Origin: an uncultured delta proteobacterium
Lineage (GTDB): Bacteria > Myxococcota_A > Polyangia > Polyangiales > Polyangiaceae
DNA: 10,003 nt
Reading direction: 5' to 3'
Assembly (NCBI GenBank): GCA_903858055.1
Contig: CAIOHM010000315.1
Span: forward strand, 1-10,003
The notes under the pieces are model-generated. The model did no database searches, had not been told where the DNA came from, and worked only from the letters and a program-made list of their open reading frames with translations. Made by a program: the position numbers and the translations under genes. Within the stretch, counting starts at the first letter, position 1. Every line of letters begins with the position of its first letter. Positions 1-6,767 of this stretch are shown in pieces.

Positions 1-419
1 CCGTCCGGGCCGAGGCACTGGAATGCCCCTTCGACGCCCTCGATCGTGTATTCGCGCTTCGGCAACGGGCCGAAGAACGAACCGGGGTCGTGCGCCTGCA
101 CCGTGAGCACGTTGCCCTTCACGACGACGTAGGCCATGCCGCCGACCGCGGGCCACTGGATGCGGCAGAACCCCTCGTCGAGGATCGACTGCGAGCGGCC
201 CGCCACGTAGCCGTTGGGCGGGGGAATCTTGAGCCCGCGAAGCTGAATCGCGCGATCAATCACGAGCGGGTTCACGACCTTCTTCTCGCCGCGACTGCCG
301 AAATCGCGGTCCGTCGAGACGGTCACGCCGTCGTCGCGCTTCACGTAGACGGTGCCGCCGAAGCAGCCGCCGAGGGCGAGCGAGGCAGCAGCGAGGGCGA
401 ACGTGGTCGTGCGGGTCAT
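1..419 (-). CDS. Putative lipoprotein, C-terminus beyond the window
   Basis: The frame is open from ATG at 419 to the window edge, giving about 139 residues without a stop, so the 3' end is missing. The N-terminus (MTRTTTFALAAASLALGGC) is a short signal peptide ending in a lipobox, LGGC, with the lipidated Cys at residue 19. The mature part begins FGGTVYVKRDDGVTVSTD and contains two further cysteines (near residues 85 and 134) but no domain I recognise. An AAGGAA Shine-Dalgarno-like stretch lies 9 bases before the ATG. The gene starts 36 bases after the stop of the preceding lipoprotein gene on the same strand, so it is probably the fourth gene of the minus-strand envelope operon. Its location is inferred to be the periplasmic face of a membrane. 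Function unknown. Confidence 0.72.
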   Translation of the reverse strand, partial: MTRTTTFALAAASLALGGCFGGTVYVKRDDGVTVSTDRDFGSRGEKKVVNPLVIDRAIQLRGLKIPPPNGYVAGRSQSILDEGFCRIQWPAVGGMAYVVVKGNVLTVQAHDPGSFFGPLPKREYTIEGVEGAFQCLGPD

Positions 420-455
420 GGCGGTGGGTTCCTTGGACGGGTGAGGTTCTACGAA

Positions 456-1217
456 TCAGGGCGAGAGGCGGATCGCGCAGGGACCCTGCGACGGGAGTCG
501 CACGGTGCGGAACGCGGTCGTCGCGCCCCGATCGACGAACTCGACGGTCGCGCCGCGCTGCAACTCGGCGCGCATCTGCTGGTTCCCGTTGAAGAGGGCG
601 GTCCCGGCGACCCGGAGGCACGTGCCGCCGTCGGGCGCGGCGTACACACGGATGGCCACGGTGTTCGGGCGATCGTTGCGCACGTCGACCGCGATCGTGT
701 CGACGGTCTCGGGGTTGCACGCGGTGGGCGACGCGAGGGACACGAGCCCCGGGCAGTCTTCGACGAAAGGCGGCGCAGCGTCGACGGGGCTCGCATCCAC
801 CGCGCCCGCATCCCGCGGGCCTGCGTCGACGAGGCCGCCGTCGGGGACGCTCGGTTGCGTCGTGAACGGCGCCGCCTGCGCCTCGAGGCGCTTGAAATCG
901 TAGGCGACGGCCACGGCCTTCGGCACCGCGCTCGAGACGGCGATCACCTGGAGATCCACGCGCTTCGTGGTGTCGACGTTCACGAGGGTCGCGATCCGCT
1001 GCTCCCCTTGGAAGACATCCACCGGGCCCACGTTCGTGCCAAGCACCCCGAGCGTGAGCGCTTGCCCCGCGACCGGCGGCAAGGGGCTCGCGTAGAGCTC
1101 GAGCGTTCCGGACTTCTCTTCCCACTCCTTCTCGCCGCACGCGAGGAGGAGCGCGAGGAGAGGCAGGGCCGCCGCAGCGCGGAGCCGCGTGGCGTTAGCG
1201 ACCTTCGATAGAGACAT
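456..1217 (-). CDS. Two-domain lipoprotein with Asp/Ala/Pro linker
   Basis: A 253-residue protein. The chosen start (MSLSKVANATRL) is preceded by AGGAAG at 1221-1226 with a 3-base gap. An upstream in-frame ATG at 1331 would add 38 residues ahead of the signal peptide and is unlikely. Residues 1-26 form a signal peptide ending in the lipobox LLAC (Cys27). Residues about 35-112 look like a beta-rich domain (TLELYASPLPPVAG, VDVFQGEQRIATLVNV). Residues 122-150 are a low-complexity linker (VDAGPRDAGAVDASPVDAAP). Residues 155-253 form a second beta-rich domain with four cysteines (155, 167, 200, 247) that may form two disulfides. The gene overlaps the preceding lipoprotein gene by 23 bases, which implies translational coupling. 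I recognise no catalytic motif. A surface-exposed or periplasmic binding role is only a guess. Confidence 0.8.
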   Translation of the reverse strand: MSLSKVANATRLRAAAALPLLALLLACGEKEWEEKSGTLELYASPLPPVAGQALTLGVLGTNVGPVDVFQGEQRIATLVNVDTTKRVDLQVIAVSSAVPKAVAVAYDFKRLEAQAAPFTTQPSVPDGGLVDAGPRDAGAVDASPVDAAPPFVEDCPGLVSLASPTACNPETVDTIAVDVRNDRPNTVAIRVYAAPDGGTCLRVAGTALFNGNQQMRAELQRGATVEFVDRGATTAFRTVRLPSQGPCAIRLSP

Positions 1218-1989
1218 TGTCTTCCTGCGCGCGGAGGTACTTCTCGTTGGGTGCGATGGGCCCGAAGGCGGAGCGCATCTTCGCGTTGATGCAGCAGCGG
1301 AACCCGAGGAGCGGGTGCTTGTAGGATGCATCGAGCACGGGGCTCTGCACGAGGTAGCCGCTCTGAACGGCGTCGCCGCGGATGCGCCCGATCACGAGCG
1401 GGATGCGCGGGTCCTGCGACTTGTCGAAGGCCTCCGGCGACGAGCCCCACACCGCAACGGAGCCGGAAGTGTCGGGGTACTGGGGGGTCCCGGCGTTCAC
1501 CAGCGCATCCGCCGGGAGGACGGCGTCGAAGCGGTGCGGCACCGAGGTCTCGGGGCCCGTGGCGCGGAGCTTCGTGATCGTGGCCGCGTCGAAGATCCAC
1601 GGGTCGCTTCCCATGCTCGAGTTTCGCGGCGTGGGGCCGATGATCTTCTCGGCCGTGACGTCACACAGGAACTTCCCCGCGCGGCCGCACGCGGTCACGG
1701 CCTCTTCGAAGGTCACGTTCGTCCACGGGATCACGTTTGGCTGCGAGACCGCGAACGAGTCGTCGCGGCCTGGCGACGTGCGCGTGGCGTCCCGGCGCGA
1801 GGCCACGTGAATGTCGACGCACGTGCGGATCGCCTCGTCGCCGTCCGAGCGGCCCGTGAACGTGACGATGGACATCGTCCCGTCGCCACAGTCGTTCGGC
1901 AGCGGCTCAACGGAGTAGCACGCGGCGAGCGCCGCACAGGCGACCGCGGCAGAAGCGATACGGCGGAGGGACGTTCGGGGCATGCTCAT
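1195..1989 (-). CDS. FGE/SUMF1-like (formylglycine-generating-enzyme fold) lipoprotein, probably non-catalytic
   Basis: A 264-residue protein. A signal peptide (residues 1-23) ends in the lipobox LAAC (Cys24). The segment CVDIHVASRRDAT (from residue 57), then PWTNVTFEEAVTACGRAGKF and LCDVTAEK (89-115), and the late motif LLGFRCCINA (227-236) match the degenerate FGE-sulfatase/C-type-lectin-like lipoproteins common in Myxococcota, which typically read 'PWTNVTWxEAxxACxxxGKRLC...GFRCC'. I do not see the paired active-site cysteines of true formylglycine-generating enzymes, so a binding or structural role is more likely than sulfatase activation. The start overlaps the stop of the upstream barrel gene as ATGA (1989-1986), and no Shine-Dalgarno is visible, so translation is probably coupled. 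A second in-frame ATG at 1983 is a possible alternative. The 3' end overlaps the next gene by 23 bases. Fold assignment fairly secure, function unknown. Confidence 0.78.
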   Translation of the reverse strand: MSMPRTSLRRIASAAVACAALAACYSVEPLPNDCGDGTMSIVTFTGRSDGDEAIRTCVDIHVASRRDATRTSPGRDDSFAVSQPNVIPWTNVTFEEAVTACGRAGKFLCDVTAEKIIGPTPRNSSMGSDPWIFDAATITKLRATGPETSVPHRFDAVLPADALVNAGTPQYPDTSGSVAVWGSSPEAFDKSQDPRIPLVIGRIRGDAVQSGYLVQSPVLDASYKHPLLGFRCCINAKMRSAFGPIAPNEKYLRAQEDNVSIEGR

Positions 1990-2450
1990 TGGAACGCGAA
2001 CCGGTAGTCGATGGAGAAGCCGCGGTTGTCGACGCCGCTGCCCTCGTTGTTCTCGAAGCTCGCGAGCTGACCGCCGAGGAACACGCCGCCCGCGCGGCTG
2101 AAGTCGAGCGGGAGCTCGAGCTCGAGCTTCATGCGCTGCCACGTGTAGGTGCTGCCCTTGCGCAGCTCGTCGAAGCCGACCATCGCCACGAAGGCGCCGT
2201 CGCGCGGGTTGAGCGCGGGGAAATTGATGGAGGGGTACACGCCGCGCTCGAAGGCGAAGTGCACGCCGCCCATGGACCAGCCGCCCACTTCGGGAAAGCG
2301 GAACTCGGCCTCGCCCGCCATCTCGTAACCCAGGCCCGTGACGAGCGGCACGACGTTGTTCAGCGGGTTGTCGACGTTCGCCGCTTCCTTCTGGTTGCCG
2401 ACGTCGCGCGAGTAGATCCAATCGTGAAAGAGCGAAGGGCCGACGCGCAC
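1986..2450 (-). CDS. C-terminal half of the split barrel-like protein
   Basis: This is the open frame after the in-frame TAG, shown from the first usable GTG at 2450 (154 residues). The true coding signal extends back to 2606. No Shine-Dalgarno-like sequence precedes the GTG (upstream reads AAGCACACGGCGTTC), and the product would have no signal peptide. Independent translation to a useful protein is therefore doubtful. The segment carries most of the predicted strands, for example GEAEFRFPEVGGWSMGGVHF and RMKLELELPLDF, and the C-terminal barrel signature ending in Phe-Gln. Its TGA overlaps the ATG of the FGE-like lipoprotein gene, so loss of ribosome flow here could also reduce expression of the downstream genes. 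Confidence 0.45.
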   Translation of the reverse strand: MRVGPSLFHDWIYSRDVGNQKEAANVDNPLNNVVPLVTGLGYEMAGEAEFRFPEVGGWSMGGVHFAFERGVYPSINFPALNPRDGAFVAMVGFDELRKGSTYTWQRMKLELELPLDFSRAGGVFLGGQLASFENNEGSGVDNRGFSIDYRFAFQ

Positions 2451-2606
2451 GAACGCCGTGTGCTTCGACCACGCGCTCTCCGCGCTGCCGCCCGAAAGGT
2501 AGCGAATGAAATCGAAGCCGACCTGCGCGTCGAGCTTGAGGAACGAGTTCGAGACGATGAGGTAGTTCGAGGTGGCGAGGCTGGTCTGCTGCCACGTGCC
2601 GTGCCC

Positions 2607-3110
2607 CTACGCGAGGGCACCGTTCGTCGGGTGAATGTACGTGTACCCGAAGTCGTAGCCCATGTTGCCGAAGAGGCCGCCGACCGGGGCGCGCGCAACG
2701 GAGCCCGTGAGCGCCGACTTCGTGTTGAAGTCGAGCAGGTACGCGCTCACGTCGACGTGGTGCACCGTGGCACCGCTCGGCTCGGGCGCCTCGTAGGGAA
2801 TGAGCGGCAAAAGTGCGTAGGTCACGAGCCCGAACGGGATCATCACCGAGCAGACTCCGCGGAAGATGCCGCTCCCGTCGATGGCGCCGACCGGACCTCG
2901 CACGACCTCGAAGCAAAGTGGCGCCGCGAGCACGCCCAGGGCCGCGCCCATGGGGACCGACCGCTTCACGACTCCTGCCGCCTCGAGCGCGCTCTGCGCT
3001 TTCCCCGCCGCGCCCAGCGCTTTGTTCGCCGTCGCGTTGTCTGCCGCCGCGGGCGACGCCATGGCGAGCGCCAACGCGAGGGTCGCGGCCGTCTGTTTCG
3101 GTCTCAACAT
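2607..3110 (-). CDS. N-terminal half of the split barrel-like protein (167 aa)
   Basis: This is what would be translated if the TAG at 2609-2607 terminates. ATG 3110 is preferred because the signal peptide MLRPKQTAATLALALAMASP begins there. The further 54 upstream codons (from 3272) look non-coding and would bury the signal sequence. No convincing Shine-Dalgarno precedes the ATG. Residues 52-62 and 84-100 are hydrophobic (MGAALGVLAAP, MIPFGLVTYALLPLIPY) and could be membrane-associated. The segment from about residue 113 on (VHHVDVSAYLLDF, GYDFGYTYIHP) looks like the first barrel strands. Truncated here, the protein would lack most of its barrel and is unlikely to fold. Confidence 0.6.
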   Translation of the reverse strand: MLRPKQTAATLALALAMASPAAADNATANKALGAAGKAQSALEAAGVVKRSVPMGAALGVLAAPLCFEVVRGPVGAIDGSGIFRGVCSVMIPFGLVTYALLPLIPYEAPEPSGATVHHVDVSAYLLDFNTKSALTGSVARAPVGGLFGNMGYDFGYTYIHPTNGALA

Positions 3111-3286
3111 GCGTTCAAACTCAAAGCACGATTCAACGCAGCCTCGCACGCAAAAAGAGAGGCCACGAGACGGGCTGTGTGGCCGCGAGGCTCGAACGCT
3201 CGCGCGCTTCGGGTATTGGCGTCCGCGCGTAGGCCTGGGCGCGGGGGCGGTAAACGGGTCTTGAAGCGCCACCGTGACGGAAAGCG

Positions 3287-3302
3287 TCGAGCCCGGGCTC
3301 GA
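3287..3302. repeat. 16-bp perfect palindrome
   Basis: TCGAGCCCGGGCTCGA is its own reverse complement and has no loop. It lies 177-192 bases upstream of the operon start at 3110, a position compatible with an operator. In such GC-rich DNA a palindrome of this length may also occur by chance. No second copy was noticed. Confidence 0.3.
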
Positions 3303-3389
3303 AGTTTCAAGAGGTTCACCCGCTGTCGTGCTGCCGGTTCGACGCCGAGCGAAGCGCCGCGGTCCGCGTCCTCAGGGACACGAAACGAC

Positions 3390-3436
3390 TCGCCCCCGCC
3401 GCTCCGACACTTTCGTGCGGGAACGAGCGGGGGCGA
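3390..3436. repeat. 10-bp inverted repeat (hairpin)
   Basis: TCGCCCCCGC (3390-3399) pairs perfectly with GCGGGGGCGA (3427-3436) across a 27-base spacer. It lies about 140 bases beyond the stop of the lipoprotein gene ending at 3578 and could act as its terminator. Neither strand shows a T-tract after the stem, so a standard intrinsic terminator is not supported. Confidence 0.35.
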
Positions 3437-3577
3437 AGGAGGCGCGCTCGAGGTCAGCGCGCGTCCGCAGCCGTTAGGCCCGTGCGAGCCATCCGGGGGG
3501 GCACGGCTCGAGCGTGGCGCGGTTGCGCGTCCGAACGGGCGCGCCGCACACGGGAGGCCGACCGTTGCCTGGTGCCG

Positions 3578-4219
3578 TCAGGGGTTCCGCACGCAGAGCA
3601 CGCCGACGCCGATGGTGCCGCCGGTCGTGCTACTCGGGCCGCTGTTGCCGTTCGACTGGACGGTCCACGCGAGGTTCCCTCCGGCGCAGGTGCTCGTCCA
3701 CGAGTGCCACGGCGCGGACACGGCGATGCGGCACACCTCGGGATTCGACGCGATCTTGAGCGCGACACCCTTCGAAGCCAAGCGCCACCCGCTGCCAAAG
3801 CCCGCGCAGTAGGCCGCTGCCCCCTCCCAGCCCACCTGATTGGAACGGAAATGGCAGCTGATGTTGCGCGCTGCGAGCGTCGAAGCTTCCGCGGTGCCGT
3901 CGTCCGTGGCCGCGGCGGTGCAGCGGAGGCCCGCATCTGCGGAAGGCGGAGCCGCATCGACGGGCGCGGCGTCGCTTGGGATCGAGGCGTCGGTCGTCGG
4001 AGCGCCGGCATCGCCCGCCGCCGAGTCGGTTGCGCTCGCGGCATCGAACGCGGGAGCATTCGCGTCGCTCGAAGCCGATCCGCCCGCGTCCACGACCGTC
4101 GACGCGTCGACCGCTGGCTCCGAAGCGGAGCCCGAGTCGCTGCACGCGCTCGCGCACGCAGCACCGAGGGCGACGGAGACGAGAGCGGCGGCGCGGCGAT
4201 TCCGGCGGACGGAGTTCAT
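3578..4219 (-). CDS. Lipoprotein with low-complexity linker and DUF1566/Lcl-like C-terminal domain
   Basis: A 213-residue protein. MNSVRRNRR followed by a hydrophobic stretch (residues 10-25) is a signal peptide. The lipobox is imperfect (ASAC, Cys26; Cys22 is an alternative). Residues 27-98 are a long Ala/Asp/Ser/Pro linker (SDAAPVDAAPPSADAG). Residues 99-213 form a compact domain with the spaced pattern WEGAAAYCAGFGSGWRLAS (131-149), WTSTCAG (174-180), AWTV (184-187) and VLCVRNP at the C-terminus. This pattern resembles the DUF1566/Lcl C-type-lectin-like domain, in which 'A..YC..LG.GWRLPT' precedes 'WTS' and a final 'RCVR'. The start was chosen for the signal peptide; no Shine-Dalgarno is evident. 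The gene appears monocistronic and diverges from the TIR-like gene. A ligand-binding surface role is inferred from the fold class. Confidence 0.77.
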   Translation of the reverse strand: MNSVRRNRRAAALVSVALGAACASACSDSGSASEPAVDASTVVDAGGSASSDANAPAFDAASATDSAAGDAGAPTTDASIPSDAAPVDAAPPSADAGLRCTAAATDDGTAEASTLAARNISCHFRSNQVGWEGAAAYCAGFGSGWRLASKGVALKIASNPEVCRIAVSAPWHSWTSTCAGGNLAWTVQSNGNSGPSSTTGGTIGVGVLCVRNP

Positions 4220-4601
4220 GCGCGCAGGAGTGCCGTGCTCACGGGTCGCCGTCAAGCGCGAACCCCGCGGGCGTGCCCTGCCGCGTCGCCGCGCACGGAG
4301 CGCGCACGAGCGGTCCTCCGCAGACCTAACCGTGGGTACCTTCGGGGCCTGAAAAGAAGCGTGCATCCCTCGTTTCGCTCAGGATTCGGTTTGCGAAGAG
4401 CGAACCGGAACGGAGGACAAGGATGCGCAGCGCCAAGATGCTCGTCACGCGCTCGGTCTCGCGGGGGCCGTGCGCGAAGACGTGCGAGGGGAAGAGACCG
4501 CGGGAAAGGTGCCCGCGGATGCGTCAATAGCGCCCTCTTTTCTCGACCCTGCTAGGAGTGAGGCCCTCGTGCCATAAGCACGTTCAACAACGAGGGCCGT
4601 C
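4220..4601. other. Divergent 382-bp intergenic region
   Basis: This separates the minus-strand lipoprotein (start 4219) from the plus-strand TIR-like gene (start 4602) and should contain both promoters. No ORF in it is convincing. A GCTAGGAGT stretch at 4551-4559 might include a -10 element for the TIR-like gene, but no matching -35 was found. A strong hairpin abuts the TIR-like start and is listed separately. A weaker 7-bp repeat (TTCGCTC 4374-4380 with GAGCGAA 4398-4404) was also seen. Confidence 0.55.
4562..4598 (+). promoter_or_regulatory. Leader hairpin covering the ribosome-binding site of the TIR-like gene
   Basis: GGCCCTCGT (4562-4570) pairs perfectly with ACGAGGGCC (4590-4598) over a 19-base loop. 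The 3' arm contains GAGG (4592-4595), the only Shine-Dalgarno-like sequence at a proper distance (6 bases) from ATG 4602. Folding would therefore hide the ribosome-binding site. A competing inner stem, CGTGC (4568-4572) with GCACG (4578-4582), would break the outer helix and could free it. The symmetry is visible in the sequence. Translational control is inference; an operator at DNA level is the alternative. Confidence 0.5.
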
Positions 4602-5654
4602 ATGCCGTTCGCCGGAAAGAAGCAAAAAGGATTCGGTCCCGAGAACTGGGGAATCACGCTCGGCCAGATGAAGGCGCTCACGACGGGGCCGGGGTTCACG
4701 CCGGACATGACGGTGCGGAAACTCGTCGAGACCATCGTGAAGCCGATGACGTTGGCCTGCGGAACGGGGCTCGCCTTGCGCCTCAATCCCGGCGGCCTCC
4801 GGACGACGAAGATGGTCTCGCACTTTTGGGACGAGAATTACCTGCAGTTTCTCGCATCACTTCAGAGCACAGGCGCCGGGGACACCGACGCATTTTGGGT
4901 CTGCGCGTTTTCGATCTTCCAGTACGACGAGGCGGCGATGGACAAACGCGGCATCCGTCACAACGTGGGACCAACGATCGGCGAGCAGCTCGGCGAAGAC
5001 GTGAACCAGGGGCCTTTCGCCGCCGTCATCGAGCAGGCCACGGACATGTACTGCGTCTTCACGCCCGGCGGATTCTATCATCGCGACGCGAAAGCGGGTG
5101 CCCTCGGCGAGGGCGGCACCGGCAAGGTCAACGAGTATCTGTCGGGGAATCTCTACACGCGCTCTTGGTGCGTCCTCGAAATGCTGCACGCGATGGAGGC
5201 TGGCGCGGACAAGTGCAGAATACACCTTTGCTTGTCGCCGCTGGGAAAGAACCTTAGCGAATATCTGGGCCTCGAGAAGTCTTTCCCGAGCTCCACGGTC
5301 ACGCTCAAGGATCCGAACACCGGCGCGGTAACCGCACTCACGGAGCGCCAGATCAAGCAGCTGACCTTGCAGGCCATCCTTCAGCCGATCGACTCACGTA
5401 CATCCACGTGCAACGGCGATGACAACGCCAAGATTCACAGCGTTCTCGAGCAATTTGGCTACGACAAGATCGACAAGCACGTCTCGGATCTGCGACGCGA
5501 AATCGTGAACGAACGCGCCCGGGCCCCACGAGAAGACGATCCTGTGGACTGGGCCGCCGTGCAGATGGCTCTCGCGCGCGGCGACGCGAAGATTCGCTCG
5601 TTCCAGGGGCATGTGCGCTCCATCATCGCCTTGAATCGCATGCGCGACTCCTGA
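4602..5654 (+). CDS. TIR-like domain protein, stand-alone
   Basis: A 350-residue soluble protein with no signal peptide or membrane segment. Residues 1-68 are an N-terminal extension (WGITLGQMKALTTG, MTVRKLVETIVKP). Residues 70-212 show a TIR-like series. There is a beta-strand with MVSHFWDENYLQFLASL (71-87), then FWVCAFSIFQYD (98-109), then a strand DMYCVFTPGG (148-157). YTRSWCVLEMLHAME (185-199) follows. In plant and SARM1-type TIR domains the Glu after the W/C motif is the catalytic NADase residue; here that is E193, after W189-C190. The form with 'SHFW' and 'FW(I/V)CAF' resembles TIR-like domains of algae and protists more than ordinary bacterial TIRs. Residues 245-345 are mainly helical, perhaps a sensing or oligomerising tail. 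The gene uses more A/T-ending codons than its neighbours (TTT, AAT, TAT, TTG), which suggests transfer. NADase or signalling activity is inferred; no partner gene adjoins it. Confidence 0.68.
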   Translation: MPFAGKKQKGFGPENWGITLGQMKALTTGPGFTPDMTVRKLVETIVKPMTLACGTGLALRLNPGGLRTTKMVSHFWDENYLQFLASLQSTGAGDTDAFWVCAFSIFQYDEAAMDKRGIRHNVGPTIGEQLGEDVNQGPFAAVIEQATDMYCVFTPGGFYHRDAKAGALGEGGTGKVNEYLSGNLYTRSWCVLEMLHAMEAGADKCRIHLCLSPLGKNLSEYLGLEKSFPSSTVTLKDPNTGAVTALTERQIKQLTLQAILQPIDSRTSTCNGDDNAKIHSVLEQFGYDKIDKHVSDLRREIVNERARAPREDDPVDWAAVQMALARGDAKIRSFQGHVRSIIALNRMRDS

Positions 5655-5807
5655 CGCGTTCAGGCGGATCTCTTCGTCCCGCGAGCGTCGCCCTCGACCA
5701 CTGTCGGCGTGACGTTTGGAACGAACTGCGCGGCCGCGGGGAGCTCGAGCAGGCGCGCAGCGACACGAGGTCGATGTGGGTCCTGCGCAAGAACCCCGAG
5801 CGCTCGT

Positions 5808-6578
5808 TCAGTCCGCAGCGCGTGACGCCGTCTTCGGGCGATCGTCGCGGAGGAGGCGCGCCACCCACTCGCCGCTTGGTCGCGCGCGAAAGCTCCGCCG
5901 ACCCTCGCGAAAACCGCGTGGGAGCGCGTCGTCGGCCACGGGGCTCGATCGCACGTCCGAGAGATCGACGATCGGCGCCGCGAGGCTCGCGAACGTGAGG
6001 TCGGCTGCGGTGAAGCGATCCCCGCACAGGTAGGGCCGTCCGTCGGCGAGGCGCGCATCGACATCGTCCAGGAGCGGCTCGAGTCGTGCGAGCGCCCATG
6101 GCTCGGTCTCGGGGCCGATGCGCATGCCCTTCTTCATGAGGGTGACGATGGGGCCCTGGAGCGCGCGAAACGCGAGGGACTCGGCGCGCGAGCAGCGATT
6201 GGTCAGGAGACCGTGCAGCGTGTCGGTCGGGCCGGAGAGCAGGTGCGCGTAGGCCCACGCACGCGCCGCGGGACCGAGCTGCGCATCGAAGCGATCTTCG
6301 AGGGCCACGACCTCGTCCGCGATGGCCCCTGACGGAAAGAGCTTCTCCGCCTCGTCGAGCTGCTCGTCGGCGTACCGCAGGATGTCCGTCGATTCGGTGA
6401 TCGTGCGGGTGGGGGTCACGAGGAGCGGCGTCGAGGAGCCGCCCGCGGGCTTCGTGTAGAGCAGGTGAGCCAACGGGACATGTGCACTCTCCACGTACGC
6501 GATGCCTGCGCGCTCGAGGGCCCAGCGAGCCTTCTCGCAGTAGTGACTGATGGCGATGGTGATGAGGCGGTGGGGCAT
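5808..6578 (-). CDS. Glutathione S-transferase family protein
   Basis: A 256-residue cytosolic protein. The N-terminal thioredoxin-like domain (1-75) starts HRLITIAISHYCEKARWALE, with the cysteine of the redox helix at 14. It continues through the cis-proline loop (STPLLV, 49-54) to the glutathione-binding ESTDILRY (62-69). The helical C-terminal domain (80-245) includes YLCGDRFTAADLTFASLAAP (183-202), the conserved N-capping box/hydrophobic staple region of GSTs. The closing RARPSGEWVARLLRDDR (231-247) matches the usual 'lRatPaGxfvlrlYrehR' ending, so the 3' end appears intact. Role: presumably conjugating or reducing electrophiles with glutathione; the substrate is unknown. ATG 6578 is preceded by AGAGAGAAGG about 8 bases upstream. 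An upstream ATG (6629) adds residues outside the fold. It converges with the TIR-like gene (153 bp apart), so no shared operon. Confidence 0.88.
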   Translation of the reverse strand: MPHRLITIAISHYCEKARWALERAGIAYVESAHVPLAHLLYTKPAGGSSTPLLVTPTRTITESTDILRYADEQLDEAEKLFPSGAIADEVVALEDRFDAQLGPAARAWAYAHLLSGPTDTLHGLLTNRCSRAESLAFRALQGPIVTLMKKGMRIGPETEPWALARLEPLLDDVDARLADGRPYLCGDRFTAADLTFASLAAPIVDLSDVRSSPVADDALPRGFREGRRSFRARPSGEWVARLLRDDRPKTASRAAD

Positions 6579-6667
6579 GGGTCGGGCCTTCTCTCTGACG
6601 GGCCGGGATCGGTTCGCGCGGAGCCGCACACGATGAGACCGGACTCGCCTGCTTCGTGTACCTCAGC

Positions 6668-6689
6668 CCGCGTTCGAATCGAAGCGCGG
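6668..6689. repeat. Quasi-palindrome between divergent genes
   Basis: CCGCG-TTCGA-A-TCGAA-G-CGCGG: the core TTCGAATCGAA (6673-6683) is symmetric around one base, and the outer CCGCG/CGCGG arms pair with a single extra base on one side. It sits between the start of the GST gene (6578, minus) and that of the plus-strand fragment/methyltransferase unit (6768). It could be a repressor site acting on either; no family is suggested. Confidence 0.3.
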
Positions 6690-6767
6690 CCGACACTGTG
6701 AGGCGCGGTAAAGTCGGCTACCGTCTCGCCGGCGTGCACGAGCGCGCCGATCCGCAAGAGAAAACCC

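Larger units (their letters stand above)
1986..3110 (-). pseudogene. Outer-membrane beta-barrel-like protein gene interrupted by one in-frame TAG
   Basis: The frame from ATG 3110 to TGA 1988-1986 spans 375 codons including its terminal stop, broken only by TAG at 2609-2607 (codon 168). The 52 codons between that stop and position 2450 are strongly G/C-ending and continue sensibly (GHGTWQQTSLATSNYLIVSN...), so both halves were one protein of about 374 residues. It has a Sec signal peptide (cleavage probably after ASPAAA, near residue 22). A hydrophobic N-terminal region follows, then many alternating aromatic/polar strands. The protein ends in FSIDYRFAFQ, an aromatic-rich terminus of the kind outer-membrane barrels use for assembly. 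It heads the envelope operon, and its stop overlaps the next start. A substitution in a codon such as TAC, TCG or CAG would give this TAG. Sequencing error, recent nonsense mutation and readthrough are all possible. Confidence 0.72.
3111..3577. other. 467-bp intergenic region upstream of the envelope operon
   Basis: No gene is supported here. Open frames crossing it are antisense or out-of-frame extensions of neighbouring genes. It should hold the promoter of the envelope operon (start 3110) and the 3' end of the upstream lipoprotein transcript (stop 3578). I could not assign -35/-10 boxes. Two symmetric elements are listed separately: a 16-bp palindrome and a 10-bp inverted repeat. Confidence 0.6.

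Noticed and set aside
1990..2916. Upstream extension of the FGE-like lipoprotein frame to 2916
   Set aside because: The extension is Arg-rich, out of frame with the barrel gene covering the same bases, and would bury the signal peptide and lipobox that start at 1989.
1989..3812. 607-codon plus-strand open frame
   Set aside because: It lies opposite the barrel gene and the 3' end of the lipoprotein gene at 3578-4219, and runs through the gap between them. Its product is Arg/Glu/Ala-rich with no motif, as expected of an antisense frame in GC-rich DNA.
5660..6064. Alternative-frame minus ORF over the GST 3' end, suggesting a frameshift
   Set aside because: The GST frame itself ends with a normal GST C-terminal sequence (PSGEWVARLLRDDR), so no frameshift is needed.
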